Shown here: positions 34,753 to 42,141 of the stretch, in pieces
Layout of the letters: the number at the start of each line of letters is the position of its first letter
Position numbering within the stretch: the stretch's first letter is position 1
NCBI RefSeq assembly: GCF_001437205.1
Contig: NZ_JQAZ01000002.1
Coordinates: forward strand, 186,001 to 250,000
DNA: 64,000 nt
Reading direction: 5' to 3'
Origin: Lactobacillus selangorensis
Lineage (GTDB): Bacteria; Bacillota; Bacilli; Lactobacillales; Lactobacillaceae
Made by a program: the position numbers and the translations under genes
Notes under the pieces: generated by a model
Database searches by the model: none
Told to the model about the DNA's origin: nothing
The model's input: only the letters and a program-made list of their open reading frames with translations

Positions 34753-34784
34753 AAAAAGGCCATGAACGATATCATGACCTTTTT
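34753..34784 (-). terminator. Terminator of the tRNA gene
   Basis: Minus-strand AAAGGTCATGA / TCATGGCCTTT with loop TATCGT followed by T tract, 17 bases after the tRNA end. Confidence 0.8.
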
Positions 34785-34800
34785 AACTTGATCCATCTAA

Positions 34801-34873
34801 TGCCGGCTACAAGACTTGAACTTGTGACATCTGGTTTACTATACCAGCGCTCTGCCAACTGAGCTAAGCCGGC
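34801..34873 (-). tRNA. tRNA-Thr-like gene, anticodon AGU, no encoded CCA
   Basis: 73 nt on the minus strand. Acceptor GCCGGCT/AGCCGGC, D arm GCTC-AGTTGGCA-GAGC, anticodon arm CTGGT-ATAGTAA-ACCAG, five-base variable loop, T arm ACAAG-TTCAAGT-CTTGT, discriminator A. All stems pair perfectly. The loop gives U33 and anticodon AGU, which would read the Thr codon ACU. The body resembles lactobacillar tRNA-Thr, but A34 is rare in bacteria outside tRNA-Arg. CCA is not encoded, unlike many Firmicute tRNA genes. Confidence 0.8.
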
Positions 34874-34997
34874 GAAAAATGACTGTGCGCAACGGCAAAA
34901 GTAATCATTTGCTTTCAAACTTTATGCCGTTATTATAATAATAACGCAATTTAAACGATTGTGATAGTTAAATGTTCAAAGAAACCAATTTTTATAT

Positions 34998-35049
34998 AAA
35001 AAAGCCTCAGTTTAAATCACACAAGAAATGTGCAAATCAAACTCAGGCT
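34998..35049 (-). terminator. Terminator of the lipoprotein gene
   Basis: Minus-strand stem AGCCTGAGTTTGATTTGCACA against TGTGTGATTTAAACTGAGGC (few mismatches), loop TTTCT, then six T. Confidence 0.8.
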
Positions 35050-35087
35050 ATTTTAAACGGCTCTACAAGGAGTGCCGCCTTTTAAAT

Positions 35088-36011
35088 CTATTTCCAATTT
35101 TCAATTTGATTAGAATGCATTGAAGTACAAATTCCAAGCGTTACTGTGCCATCAGGCTTCAAATCTAGATTATACCAAACATCCGAGTTATCTGGATCTC
35201 GTAACTCGACAATGTACATCCCAACACTATCAAATGACTGATCTGAAACAACACTATCATAGCCCGTTGCCTGATCCAATTCATCTTTATGTTCCTGCAC
35301 ATATTGCATCGCTACATCATGCGTCAATGTCTGTTCAGTTGTCTCCGACGAATTCGTGCTGGCCTTCACATCCGGGTATTGCTGGGCAATGAGATTGCCA
35401 GTCATGCCGACATCGCCGCCTTTGGCCGAAGCTTGTTTTTCAGCTGCCAAAACGACCGAATCCGGCACCTTTTCAAGTGCATCGGCGTCAAACGCACCGT
35501 TTGAAGAACTGACAATATTCTGCCGTAATTCCTCTGCCTTTTGATGATCGGCCGCATTCGTGGTCGATGATGAACTGGCCGCTGCTTGACTCGAACTCGA
35601 CGAACTGACAGCTTGTGACGATTGACTAGCCGTACGCTTCAGCCGTTTCTGCACCTTCTGATCCAATTTCTGCAGCTTGCTGGTGATTGCCGGCGAACCA
35701 TCCTCAACTTTCAATCCTTTAACAATCTGCTGGTCGGCTAATTGATAGTCCGAACGGTCGTAAGCTTTTTGCGCATCATCCAAATACTGCAACTGCTTCA
35801 GATATTGTTTAGCCCGATGACTACCGACCTTTTTAAAGTCCTGCTCAGCCTGCGCCAAATCGTTGTCTTTGACCGCCGTCAAGCCCTTTTGCACATAATT
35901 GACACTCTCATGCGAAGCGGCCGTCGACTTGGTGCTTTTCGTCTGCGACTGACATCCTGCCAACGTTAATGTTGCCGCAACAACCAGAATCATCCCAATG
36001 CTCTTTTTCAT
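35088..36011 (-). CDS. Lipoprotein with Ser-rich linker
   Basis: 307 aa. Lipoprotein signal peptide with lipobox LTLAGC (Cys19-20). Residues ~40-130 are helical and TPR-like (ALTAVKDNDLAQAEQDFKKV), followed by a Ser/Ala-rich linker and a C-terminal domain ending around YNLDLKPDGTVTLGICTSMH, similar to lactobacillar lipoproteins annotated with DUF4767-like tails. Anchored outside the membrane; function unknown. AGGAGG-like site upstream of 36011. Confidence 0.85.
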   Translation of the reverse strand: MKKSIGMILVVAATLTLAGCQSQTKSTKSTAASHESVNYVQKGLTAVKDNDLAQAEQDFKKVGSHRAKQYLKQLQYLDDAQKAYDRSDYQLADQQIVKGLKVEDGSPAITSKLQKLDQKVQKRLKRTASQSSQAVSSSSSSQAAASSSSTTNAADHQKAEELRQNIVSSSNGAFDADALEKVPDSVVLAAEKQASAKGGDVGMTGNLIAQQYPDVKASTNSSETTEQTLTHDVAMQYVQEHKDELDQATGYDSVVSDQSFDSVGMYIVELRDPDNSDVWYNLDLKPDGTVTLGICTSMHSNQIENWK

Positions 36012-36116
36012 CGCTGATTCCTCCCAATATTCACTTCATGCCCATTAAAACAAAATGACTAGGACAAGTAAAAGGCGGAATGCACTGGATTTTTTTTAAA
36101 AATGGAGTTTAAAATA

Positions 36117-36144
36117 TTGAAATCGCTTTCTAAAGCGTTATATT
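36117..36144 (+). promoter_or_regulatory. Promoter with cre-like site before the small peptide gene
   Basis: TTGAAA (36117-36122) and TATATT (36139-36144), 16 bases apart. TGAAATCGCTTTCT (36118-36131) overlaps the -35 and matches the cre consensus except for the last base. Confidence 0.65.
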
Positions 36145-36198
36145 AAGAATGTAATCTCTCCCAAATAGATATTTAAAAAACTTAAAGGAGGGATTACC

Positions 36199-36279
36199 AT
36201 GTTAGACACATTTGCAATCATCTTCAAGACTGGTTTGATTATCGTCGAAGCAGTCAAAAAGATCGACGGCCTCCTTTAA
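36199..36279 (+). CDS. 26-residue amphipathic peptide (phenol-soluble-modulin-like)
   Basis: ATG at 36199 follows AAAGGAGGG by a good spacing; TAA at 36277. The peptide starts MLDTFAIIFKTGLII and ends VKKIDGLL. Polar residues at 3, 10, 17 and 24 fall on one helix face, the rest is strongly hydrophobic; net charge is about zero. Size, formyl-Met start and amphipathicity recall PSM/delta-lysin peptides, leaderless bacteriocins or small membrane toxins. It has its own promoter and terminator. Not in any family I can name. Confidence 0.7.
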   Translation: MLDTFAIIFKTGLIIVEAVKKIDGLL

Positions 36280-36301
36280 TTAGGAGGCAAAAACATCTAG
36301 C

Positions 36302-36338
36302 AGAAAAGAGGGTTAGATTGTCTAGCCTTCTTTTTTTT
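36302..36338 (+). terminator. Terminator of the small peptide gene
   Basis: AAGAGGGTTAGA / TCTAGCCTTCTT around TTG, followed by a run of eight T; it separates the peptide gene from the DUF3825 gene. Confidence 0.75.
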
Positions 36339-36365
36339 AACTAAGGAAATGTGGGGGTAATTATT

Positions 36366-37784
36366 ATGCCAAAAATTTGTCGTGATTCAGAGCATACTGG
36401 GATTTTTTCATTAGGCCGTTTAGAACATTCTAAAACCATAAAGAAGTTTTTATATCAAAAAGCAAACCATACCAGTGATTTTGATGAAACAGAAGCAGAT
36501 GTTACATTAAATCAAATTAACCAAGAAGTTGAAGATTCTTTCAAAAAAGATAATTTTTTAAAATTTCGATATGGCAAAGATGGAAATAGCATTGAACAAT
36601 TAGATACTGATGCTACGGAAGCAAAATATGCTTTTGCATGTTTTCCAACTTCTTTTAGAAGCAAAAATAACAATCAATTATACATAATCTATCGATATAC
36701 TCATCCAGACCAAAGTAATAATAACAATGGCTGGATCGGAATACAATTTGAAACACTGGAAGAATTCAAGGATGAAGCTGAAAGCTATTCAATCGGACTT
36801 TTAAAATTCGCCACACGTCAAAATGCAAATATTTTCATTACTGAACTTGAAAAATTGCTCTTACCAGGTGAATTTTGGAATTTTGACTCCCAGAAATATA
36901 TGGCTAATCATCGTCTAAAAACTGATTACAACATCCTTGAAAGTTATATTGGTGCAACTATTTCAAAAATTATTTTAGATTATTATCATTTAATTGATAC
37001 TAATGCACCTCAAAAAGAAATCGATCATACAATGACAATTTCGACCAATTATAAAAATGATAGTTATGCCTTATTCAATACTGGTCTACTTTCAGAATAT
37101 GGAGATGACATTCTCTTACTTGTTAAGCTTTATCATTTTAATCCTGAGCATCCGAGCTTCACTATGAATCATCCAATGTTAGTCACCTCTGCTGAAGATT
37201 TAAATGATCGAGCGCACAATAAAGATAAATCACCTATCTTTGGTGAAAAAATGACTCAGATTGACTCCAATGAACTCGATAAAATTACACCGACACAGTA
37301 TTTAACAAAACAAACCTTAAAATCAATCATCTTTGATCCTGATATTGAGATCGTTGGTCTAGACACACAAGAATTCCAAAACCATTTCTTTAAAGACAAT
37401 AATAATAGACTGCCATATGGCTTTAAAGATAATCCACGTTACGCAAATATAGCACTAAAAGCCGGAATTGACTTAGCAATTAGGAATGCACGTAGAAATT
37501 ACAAATACATCGTTCCTCAATACCGCGTTAAAGCTCGAAATGAAAGAAACGATCAAGATCCATTTCAATTTTTAATTCCAATTGTAATGGATACAAAGAA
37601 CATAAATCTAGGCCCAAGCTTTGCTTTAATTGTTGATGAAGAAAATCGACAAGGCGGTCCCGTTTATGTTGCTAAAACAATTATTTCACTTGAAATGGCC
37701 TATAACAATGCACGAGTTATTTGTAAACCAGATGATTCTTGGCTAAATCGTAGAACACTTAAAATCACGGATCCCAGTATCTAA
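36366..37784 (+). CDS. DUF3825-domain protein, AT-rich accessory gene
   Basis: 472 aa. The C-terminal ~150 residues (NARRNYKYIVPQYR, then FQFLIPIVMD and TIISLEMAYNNARVICKPDD, SWL) carry the DUF3825 signature. The N-terminal two thirds have no recognised domain. The start at 36366 is preferred because GTGGGGG lies about nine bases before; the GTG at 36351 has none. Base composition is markedly AT-richer than the neighbours, with many AAT/AAA codons, a sign of recent transfer. DUF3825 proteins have no established role; some are fused to RNA- or nucleotide-binding modules. Confidence 0.75.
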   Translation: MPKICRDSEHTGIFSLGRLEHSKTIKKFLYQKANHTSDFDETEADVTLNQINQEVEDSFKKDNFLKFRYGKDGNSIEQLDTDATEAKYAFACFPTSFRSKNNNQLYIIYRYTHPDQSNNNNGWIGIQFETLEEFKDEAESYSIGLLKFATRQNANIFITELEKLLLPGEFWNFDSQKYMANHRLKTDYNILESYIGATISKIILDYYHLIDTNAPQKEIDHTMTISTNYKNDSYALFNTGLLSEYGDDILLLVKLYHFNPEHPSFTMNHPMLVTSAEDLNDRAHNKDKSPIFGEKMTQIDSNELDKITPTQYLTKQTLKSIIFDPDIEIVGLDTQEFQNHFFKDNNNRLPYGFKDNPRYANIALKAGIDLAIRNARRNYKYIVPQYRVKARNERNDQDPFQFLIPIVMDTKNINLGPSFALIVDEENRQGGPVYVAKTIISLEMAYNNARVICKPDDSWLNRRTLKITDPSI

Positions 37785-37873
37785 TTCTTATAGCTTGAAG
37801 TCCTAACTAAATAGGACTTCTTTTTATTTTCTGCTAAAATATAATTAAATTTTTTCACAAAGGAGTTCCTCAT

Positions 37874-38284
37874 ATGATTCGTCCAATCAACCATGATCAA
37901 TTAACCTTGGCGCAGAAATCGGAGCCGGCGACGAAGGCCGATGCGGCGGTCATTACCGATCTGCGGGATACGCTGCAGGCGCACCACGACGAGTGCGTCG
38001 GCATGGCTGCCAATATGATTGGTGTCAATAAAGACATCATCATCGTTCAAATGGGCATGCTGGCGATTCCGATGGTCAATCCCAAGATTACCCAAAAATC
38101 GGGTCCTTACACCACTCAGGAAGGGTGCCTTTCACTGGCTGGACAACGTTCTGCTAAGCGTTACAAGACGATCACGGTCCAGTACCTTGATTCGAATTTC
38201 ACGCCGCAGACCCAGACCTTCACTGAATGGATTGCGCAAATCATTCAGCACGAAATGGACCACCTGCAGGGCATCCTCATTTAA
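37874..38284 (+). CDS. def: Peptide deformylase, short atypical form
   Basis: 136 aa. Motif 2 EGCLSL (Cys metal ligand) and motif 3 IIQHEMDHLQG (two His ligands and catalytic Glu) are intact. In motif 1 the sequence is GMAANMIGV, so the conserved Gln that stabilises the oxyanion in true deformylases is Met. Lactobacilli carry a longer canonical Def elsewhere; this short type may be a secondary deformylase. AAAGGAG upstream. Confidence 0.88.
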   Translation: MIRPINHDQLTLAQKSEPATKADAAVITDLRDTLQAHHDECVGMAANMIGVNKDIIIVQMGMLAIPMVNPKITQKSGPYTTQEGCLSLAGQRSAKRYKTITVQYLDSNFTPQTQTFTEWIAQIIQHEMDHLQGILI

Positions 38285-38289
38285 ATAAC

Positions 38290-38328
38290 AAAAAACCGGC
38301 TTGGAAAAAATCCAAGTCGTTTTTTTTA
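38290..38328 (+). terminator. Terminator of the deformylase gene
   Basis: CGGCTTGGA-AAAAA-TCCAAGTCG with eight T following. Confidence 0.85.
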
Positions 38329-38329
38329 T

Positions 38330-38600
38330 AGTTTGTGACCTGTGCTATTTTCAGAGATCACGGCGTTAAAAAATATTTTTTTGTAATATAACTGTAATTT
38401 AATCATGTGATAAGAAACTGCTGTTTCCGATTTCAATGGCGGAATCACGCCCTTAAAGTGTTATTTAACAAGTATTACCAAAAAGCGGCTAGCTGCCTGA
38501 AATGCGCACTAATCCGCTTTCCCTTTCTAGAGTTGCATTTACATTTAATAATCCATATGGTAAGGTATTCGCTGTTAATTATAATTCAATTCGTTTTTAA
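38330..38600. other. Non-coding stretch before the secreted-protein leader
   Basis: About 270 AT-rich bases with no gene seen on either strand. Its 3' end should contain the promoter of the gene at 38718; a TATAAT-like box (TTATAATTC, about 38578-38586) precedes the structured leader. Confidence 0.5.
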
Positions 38601-38606
38601 ACACCA

Positions 38607-38717
38607 GCAATAAGTCTTCGGCCTTAGAGGGGCATGTGATTCATCAGTTGGGGTACTTATCGTTTCAACAATTATGGGGGGAATATTCAGCAGCCGTTTC
38701 CCGGTTGCGTACTTATT
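38607..38717 (+). promoter_or_regulatory. Structured 5' leader of the secreted-protein gene
   Basis: TAAGTC-TTCG-GCCTTA (38611 onward) is a UUCG-capped hairpin; three G runs follow (GAGGGG, TTGGGG, ATGGGGGG), then a hairpin GCAGCCG-N5-CGGTTGC (about 38690-38708) ends just before the start codon. No normal Shine-Dalgarno site is seen. A cis-regulatory RNA is likely; no known class was recognised. Confidence 0.5.
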
Positions 38718-39467
38718 ATGCGTAAAATCAATCTTAAAGGCAACAAACGTATTATTGGCGGTATTACAGGCATCTTATTAGGTTCAATGTTAATGGGCGG
38801 CATCTTCGTCGCACAACCTAGTCGGACTACACAGGCGGACGTTAAGACAGAATCCGTTCAAACTAAGAAACCGGTTAAAGCCGCCGCAACATCCAGCTCC
38901 AAGAAACCAGCCGCTAAAAAAGCAGTCTCTTCGAGCACCCCAGTCACAACGACTAGTGCTGCCAGCAGCACAACACCGGTAGCCGCTAGCTCAGCGTCTG
39001 AATCCGTTCAGCAACCGGCCAGCAGCTCCAGTCAATCGGCACCAGCAGCCAATTCTTCATCAGCCGCACAGACAACCCAGACTGCTCAAGCAGCCGCAAC
39101 AACACAGTCAGAAACTGTTCCGGCAACTGGTTTCTACGTCAACGGCTACTCCGCAGCAATCGGCAGTTTCAGCGGTACTGGCCACGTTCCAGCAACGAAC
39201 ACAATGTTTGCCTGGTCCGAATTACCAGGCCGGTACTTGGTCGAACTGAACAGTCCATTACATACGCACATCGCTAGTTTAGGCGTGGGCGACACGGTCT
39301 ACTTCAATGGCCAAGCCAAACATATTGTTTCTGTGATCAGCGGCCAGCCGAATGATTCAAATACTTTAGCACTGGTTCAATCACATATTGCTTCCGGCCA
39401 AATCGGCTGGCAAACATGCGAATCCAACTCCGACAACTCAACCTTGACCCTGTGGTTCGCTGAATAA
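38718..39467 (+). CDS. Secreted wall-associated protein with low-complexity Ser/Ala linker
   Basis: 249 aa. Signal peptide (IIGGITGILLGSMLMGGIFV, cleavage near TQA). Residues 45-135 are Ser/Ala/Thr/Pro-rich. The C-terminal ~110 residues are globular: LHTHIASLGVGDTVYFNG followed near the end by GWQTCES and LTLWFAE. The His and Cys spacing resembles a sortase fold (H ... GD ... TC), but the downstream Arg is not seen; this is a loose likeness. No LPxTG motif. Confidence 0.8.
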   Translation: MRKINLKGNKRIIGGITGILLGSMLMGGIFVAQPSRTTQADVKTESVQTKKPVKAAATSSSKKPAAKKAVSSSTPVTTTSAASSTTPVAASSASESVQQPASSSSQSAPAANSSSAAQTTQTAQAAATTQSETVPATGFYVNGYSAAIGSFSGTGHVPATNTMFAWSELPGRYLVELNSPLHTHIASLGVGDTVYFNGQAKHIVSVISGQPNDSNTLALVQSHIASGQIGWQTCESNSDNSTLTLWFAE

Positions 39468-39495
39468 GCTACTACATAACGACAGTCATACTATT

Positions 39496-39530
39496 AAAGG
39501 CAGTTCAGAAAATTCTGAACTACCTTTTTT
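39496..39530. terminator. Bidirectional terminator
   Basis: AAAGGCAGTTCAGAA / TTCTGAACTACCTTT with one mismatch and T run; lies between convergent genes. Confidence 0.85.
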
Positions 39531-39543
39531 ATTTGCATTGCTT

Positions 39544-40104
39544 TTAATGGCCCGTCTGATTTAAATGCCGAATGATTCGGGCTGGATTACCAGCAATCAC
39601 AACATGATTTGGGAACGACTTGGTGACGACACTGCCGGCGCCGACGACCACGTCATTGCCCAAGGTAACATTCGGCAAAATGGTGGCACTGCCGCCGATC
39701 CAAACATCGTCGCCAAGCGTAATTGGACCGACCTTTTCGACACCTGTCCGCCGTTTTGCGGCGTCCAATGGATGAAGCGGCGTATAGAAAGCCGCTCGTG
39801 GCCCGATTTTACAGTGTTTGCCAATGGTGATCTGGCCTTCGTCGCACAATAAGACATCCTTATTGGCGTAAAAATCATCTCCGATTGTAATGTTGGCGCC
39901 AAAACTGAAGCTGAAGCCCGTTTCGACAAAAAAGTCGGCCCCGACATGCCCCAGCAATTTCGCATATTCGCCATTGCGCAGCTCATTATCAGCGATTTGA
40001 CTGATTTCGGCCAGCTGGTCACGGGTTTGGTTGCGATGTGCCGTCATCTGGAGCGTATCGGCGTACCAAACATCGGCCGTCATTTCCGCCTGCCATTTCT
40101 CCAT
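39544..40104 (-). CDS. Sugar O-acetyltransferase (maa/lacA type), second copy
   Basis: 186 aa. MAC-type N-terminus and hexapeptide beta helix (ITIGKHCKIGPRAAFYTPLH, LGDDVWIGGSATILPNV, LGNDVVVGAGSVVTK). His of YTPLHPL is the catalytic base. Distinct from the copy at 14656 (less than half the residues shared by eye). GAGGG upstream of 40104. Confidence 0.9.
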   Translation of the reverse strand: MEKWQAEMTADVWYADTLQMTAHRNQTRDQLAEISQIADNELRNGEYAKLLGHVGADFFVETGFSFSFGANITIGDDFYANKDVLLCDEGQITIGKHCKIGPRAAFYTPLHPLDAAKRRTGVEKVGPITLGDDVWIGGSATILPNVTLGNDVVVGAGSVVTKSFPNHVVIAGNPARIIRHLNQTGH

Positions 40105-40203
40105 CAGAATCCCTCCTTTTTTCTTTAGAATACCACCCTTGAAACGCGTTTCCTATTTTTTCCGAACAGAGCGGCTATAATAATTGCAAAAGGGGGAGAT
40201 TCG

Positions 40204-41166
40204 ATGACAACTGTTTATTTAACGGCACAACTGCCGGATAACGCCACGACGATTCTGAAACAAGCTGGTTTGTCGGTGCATGGCTATATGGGGCAAGGGC
40301 TGATTTCGCATGACCAGCTGCTGCAGGAGGTGCCCAATGTCGATATTCTAATCACGGCCTTATCGACGCAAGTGGATGCCGCTGTAATTGCTGCAGCGCC
40401 GCATTTGAAACTGATTGCCAATTTTGGCGTCGGCTTCAATAATATCGATACGAAAGCCGCCGCTGCCCGCCACATTCCGGTAACAAATACGCCTTATGTT
40501 TCGACGACTTCAACGGCGGAATTAACGGTCGGCCTGATTCTGGCCGTCACCCATCGGATTGCTGAAGGCGACCACGTGATGCGCACCACTGGTTTCAAAG
40601 GCTGGGCACCGCTATACTTTTTAGGCCATCAGCTGGCTGGCAAAACTTTAGGGATCATCGGCATGGGCCAGATCGGCCAAGCCGTTGCGAAACGGATGCA
40701 TGCCTTCGCAATGCCGATCATTTATACCCAGCGTCATCAGCTCGACTCAGCCACCGAAGCCGAATTAAGTGCTCGGTTTGTCTCTTTCGATGAATTGATT
40801 CAAACGGCCGATGTCATCACCATTCATACACCGCTGACGCCAGCCACGCATCATATGCTAGGCGCCGATCAATTCAAGGCAATGAAGAAAACGGCTTACT
40901 TCATTAACGCTGCTCGTGGTCCCTTGATTGATGAGCAAGCCTTATTGACGGCCCTGCAGGAACACGAACTGGCTGGGGCTGCACTCGATGTTTATGAACA
41001 CGAGCCGAACGTCGAAGCTGGTTTTAAAATGATGCCGAACGTCGTTTTGACGCCGCACATCGGCAACGCTACCGTCGAAGCCCGCACTGCGATGGCCAAA
41101 ATTGTCGCCGACAATGCTGTCAAGGTCGCCCAAGGTCAAGCACCTGATTACATCGTGAATCAATAG
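40204..41166 (+). CDS. D-isomer specific 2-hydroxyacid dehydrogenase
   Basis: 320 aa. NAD-binding motif GKTLGIIGMGQIGQAVAKR, catalytic Arg in NAARGPLIDE, Glu in DVYEHEP and the His of LTPHIGNAT are all present. Reduces 2-oxoacids such as glyoxylate, hydroxypyruvate or branched-chain oxoacids; the exact substrate is not decided. AAGGGGGAG precedes the start. Confidence 0.92.
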   Translation: MTTVYLTAQLPDNATTILKQAGLSVHGYMGQGLISHDQLLQEVPNVDILITALSTQVDAAVIAAAPHLKLIANFGVGFNNIDTKAAAARHIPVTNTPYVSTTSTAELTVGLILAVTHRIAEGDHVMRTTGFKGWAPLYFLGHQLAGKTLGIIGMGQIGQAVAKRMHAFAMPIIYTQRHQLDSATEAELSARFVSFDELIQTADVITIHTPLTPATHHMLGADQFKAMKKTAYFINAARGPLIDEQALLTALQEHELAGAALDVYEHEPNVEAGFKMMPNVVLTPHIGNATVEARTAMAKIVADNAVKVAQGQAPDYIVNQ

Positions 41167-41190
41167 CCGTTATAACGCCGTTACACAATA

Positions 41191-41220
41191 AAAAGACGGG
41201 GCAAAATGCCCCGTCTTTTT
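41191..41220. terminator. Bidirectional terminator
   Basis: AAAAGACGGGGCA / TGCCCCGTCTTTT around AAA, T tract on both sides. Confidence 0.92.
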
Positions 41221-41244
41221 ATTTTTATCAATGGATATTCTATT

Positions 41245-42028
41245 TTAGCCTTTGCCGTCCTTGAAAGCTGGATACAGTGTCATCCCGCCATCCACAAAGA
41301 GCGTGATTCCAGTCACATAACTGGATTCGTCGGAGGCAAGCCATGCAGCTGCGGCGGCGACTTCTTCCGGTTTGCCAATGCGATCCATCGGCACCATCGC
41401 TACGGTATCGTCGTACTGCTGCTTATCGGCAAATTTTTTAGCATTGATCGGCGTATTGATTGTGCCAGGGCCGATTGCGTTGACGCGAATATTCTGCTTG
41501 GCATATTCCATCGCAATCGTCTTCGTAAATAGCTTGACGGCGCCTTTTGAGGCCGCATAACTCGCAAAAGTCGGCCATGGGATTTGTTCATGTACGGACG
41601 ACATATTGATGATGTTGCCTTTTTGATGATGCGCAACAAAATATGCTAAAGCTGTCTTGGAACCAAGAAAAACGCCGGTTTCATTGACGGACGTAACTTT
41701 ATTCCAATCATCCAGTGAAACTTCATGTGTCGGCGACTTGATCTCCATACCGGCATTATTGACCCAAATGTCCATGCCGCCGAAATGATCAAGTGCTGCC
41801 TGCAGTAGTTCCTGATTGCCGCCTTCGGTCGAAACATCGGCACCGACGATGACAGCCTGACCACCATTTTTGATGACTTGGTCAGCAGCCTTTTGAGCAC
41901 CGGCTTGATCACTATGATAGTTGACGACGACAGACATGTGTTCTTTTCCGAAACGTTCTGAAATTGCAGTACCGAGCCCTTTGGAACCCCGTGACCACGG
42001 CCACTTTATTCTTCAAATCCGTATACAT
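41245..42028 (-). pseudogene. SDR-family glucose-1-dehydrogenase-like gene, frameshifted
   Basis: The start at 42028 (GGAGGG upstream) gives MYTDLKNKVAVVTG and then a shift of frame near 41984-41992, exactly in the TGxxxGxG cofactor loop; the second frame continues (SKGLGTAISERFGKEHMSVV) to 41245. In the 3' frame the Tyr-x3-Lys catalytic pair is intact (YAASKGA) and GPGTINTPI follows. About two bases are missing compared with a normal loop. Unless it is a sequencing error the enzyme is inactive. Confidence 0.85.
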
Positions 42029-42141
42029 TTTAAATCCCTCCTCAAAAGTTTCGTTTGAATCGCTTACAAGAGCATCATATACCTAAATCGGCGCTTTGTA
42101 TCAAATTTACACGATTTTTTTAAAATTATTTTCAATAATTC

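Noticed and set aside
34674-34862. 62-residue plus-strand ORF
   Set aside because: It runs antisense through the tRNA and its terminator and has no ribosome site.
38607-38717. ydaO (c-di-AMP) riboswitch, common before wall genes
   Set aside because: The GGGGAACC and GGGGUGAAUC signature blocks are absent; only G runs are similar.
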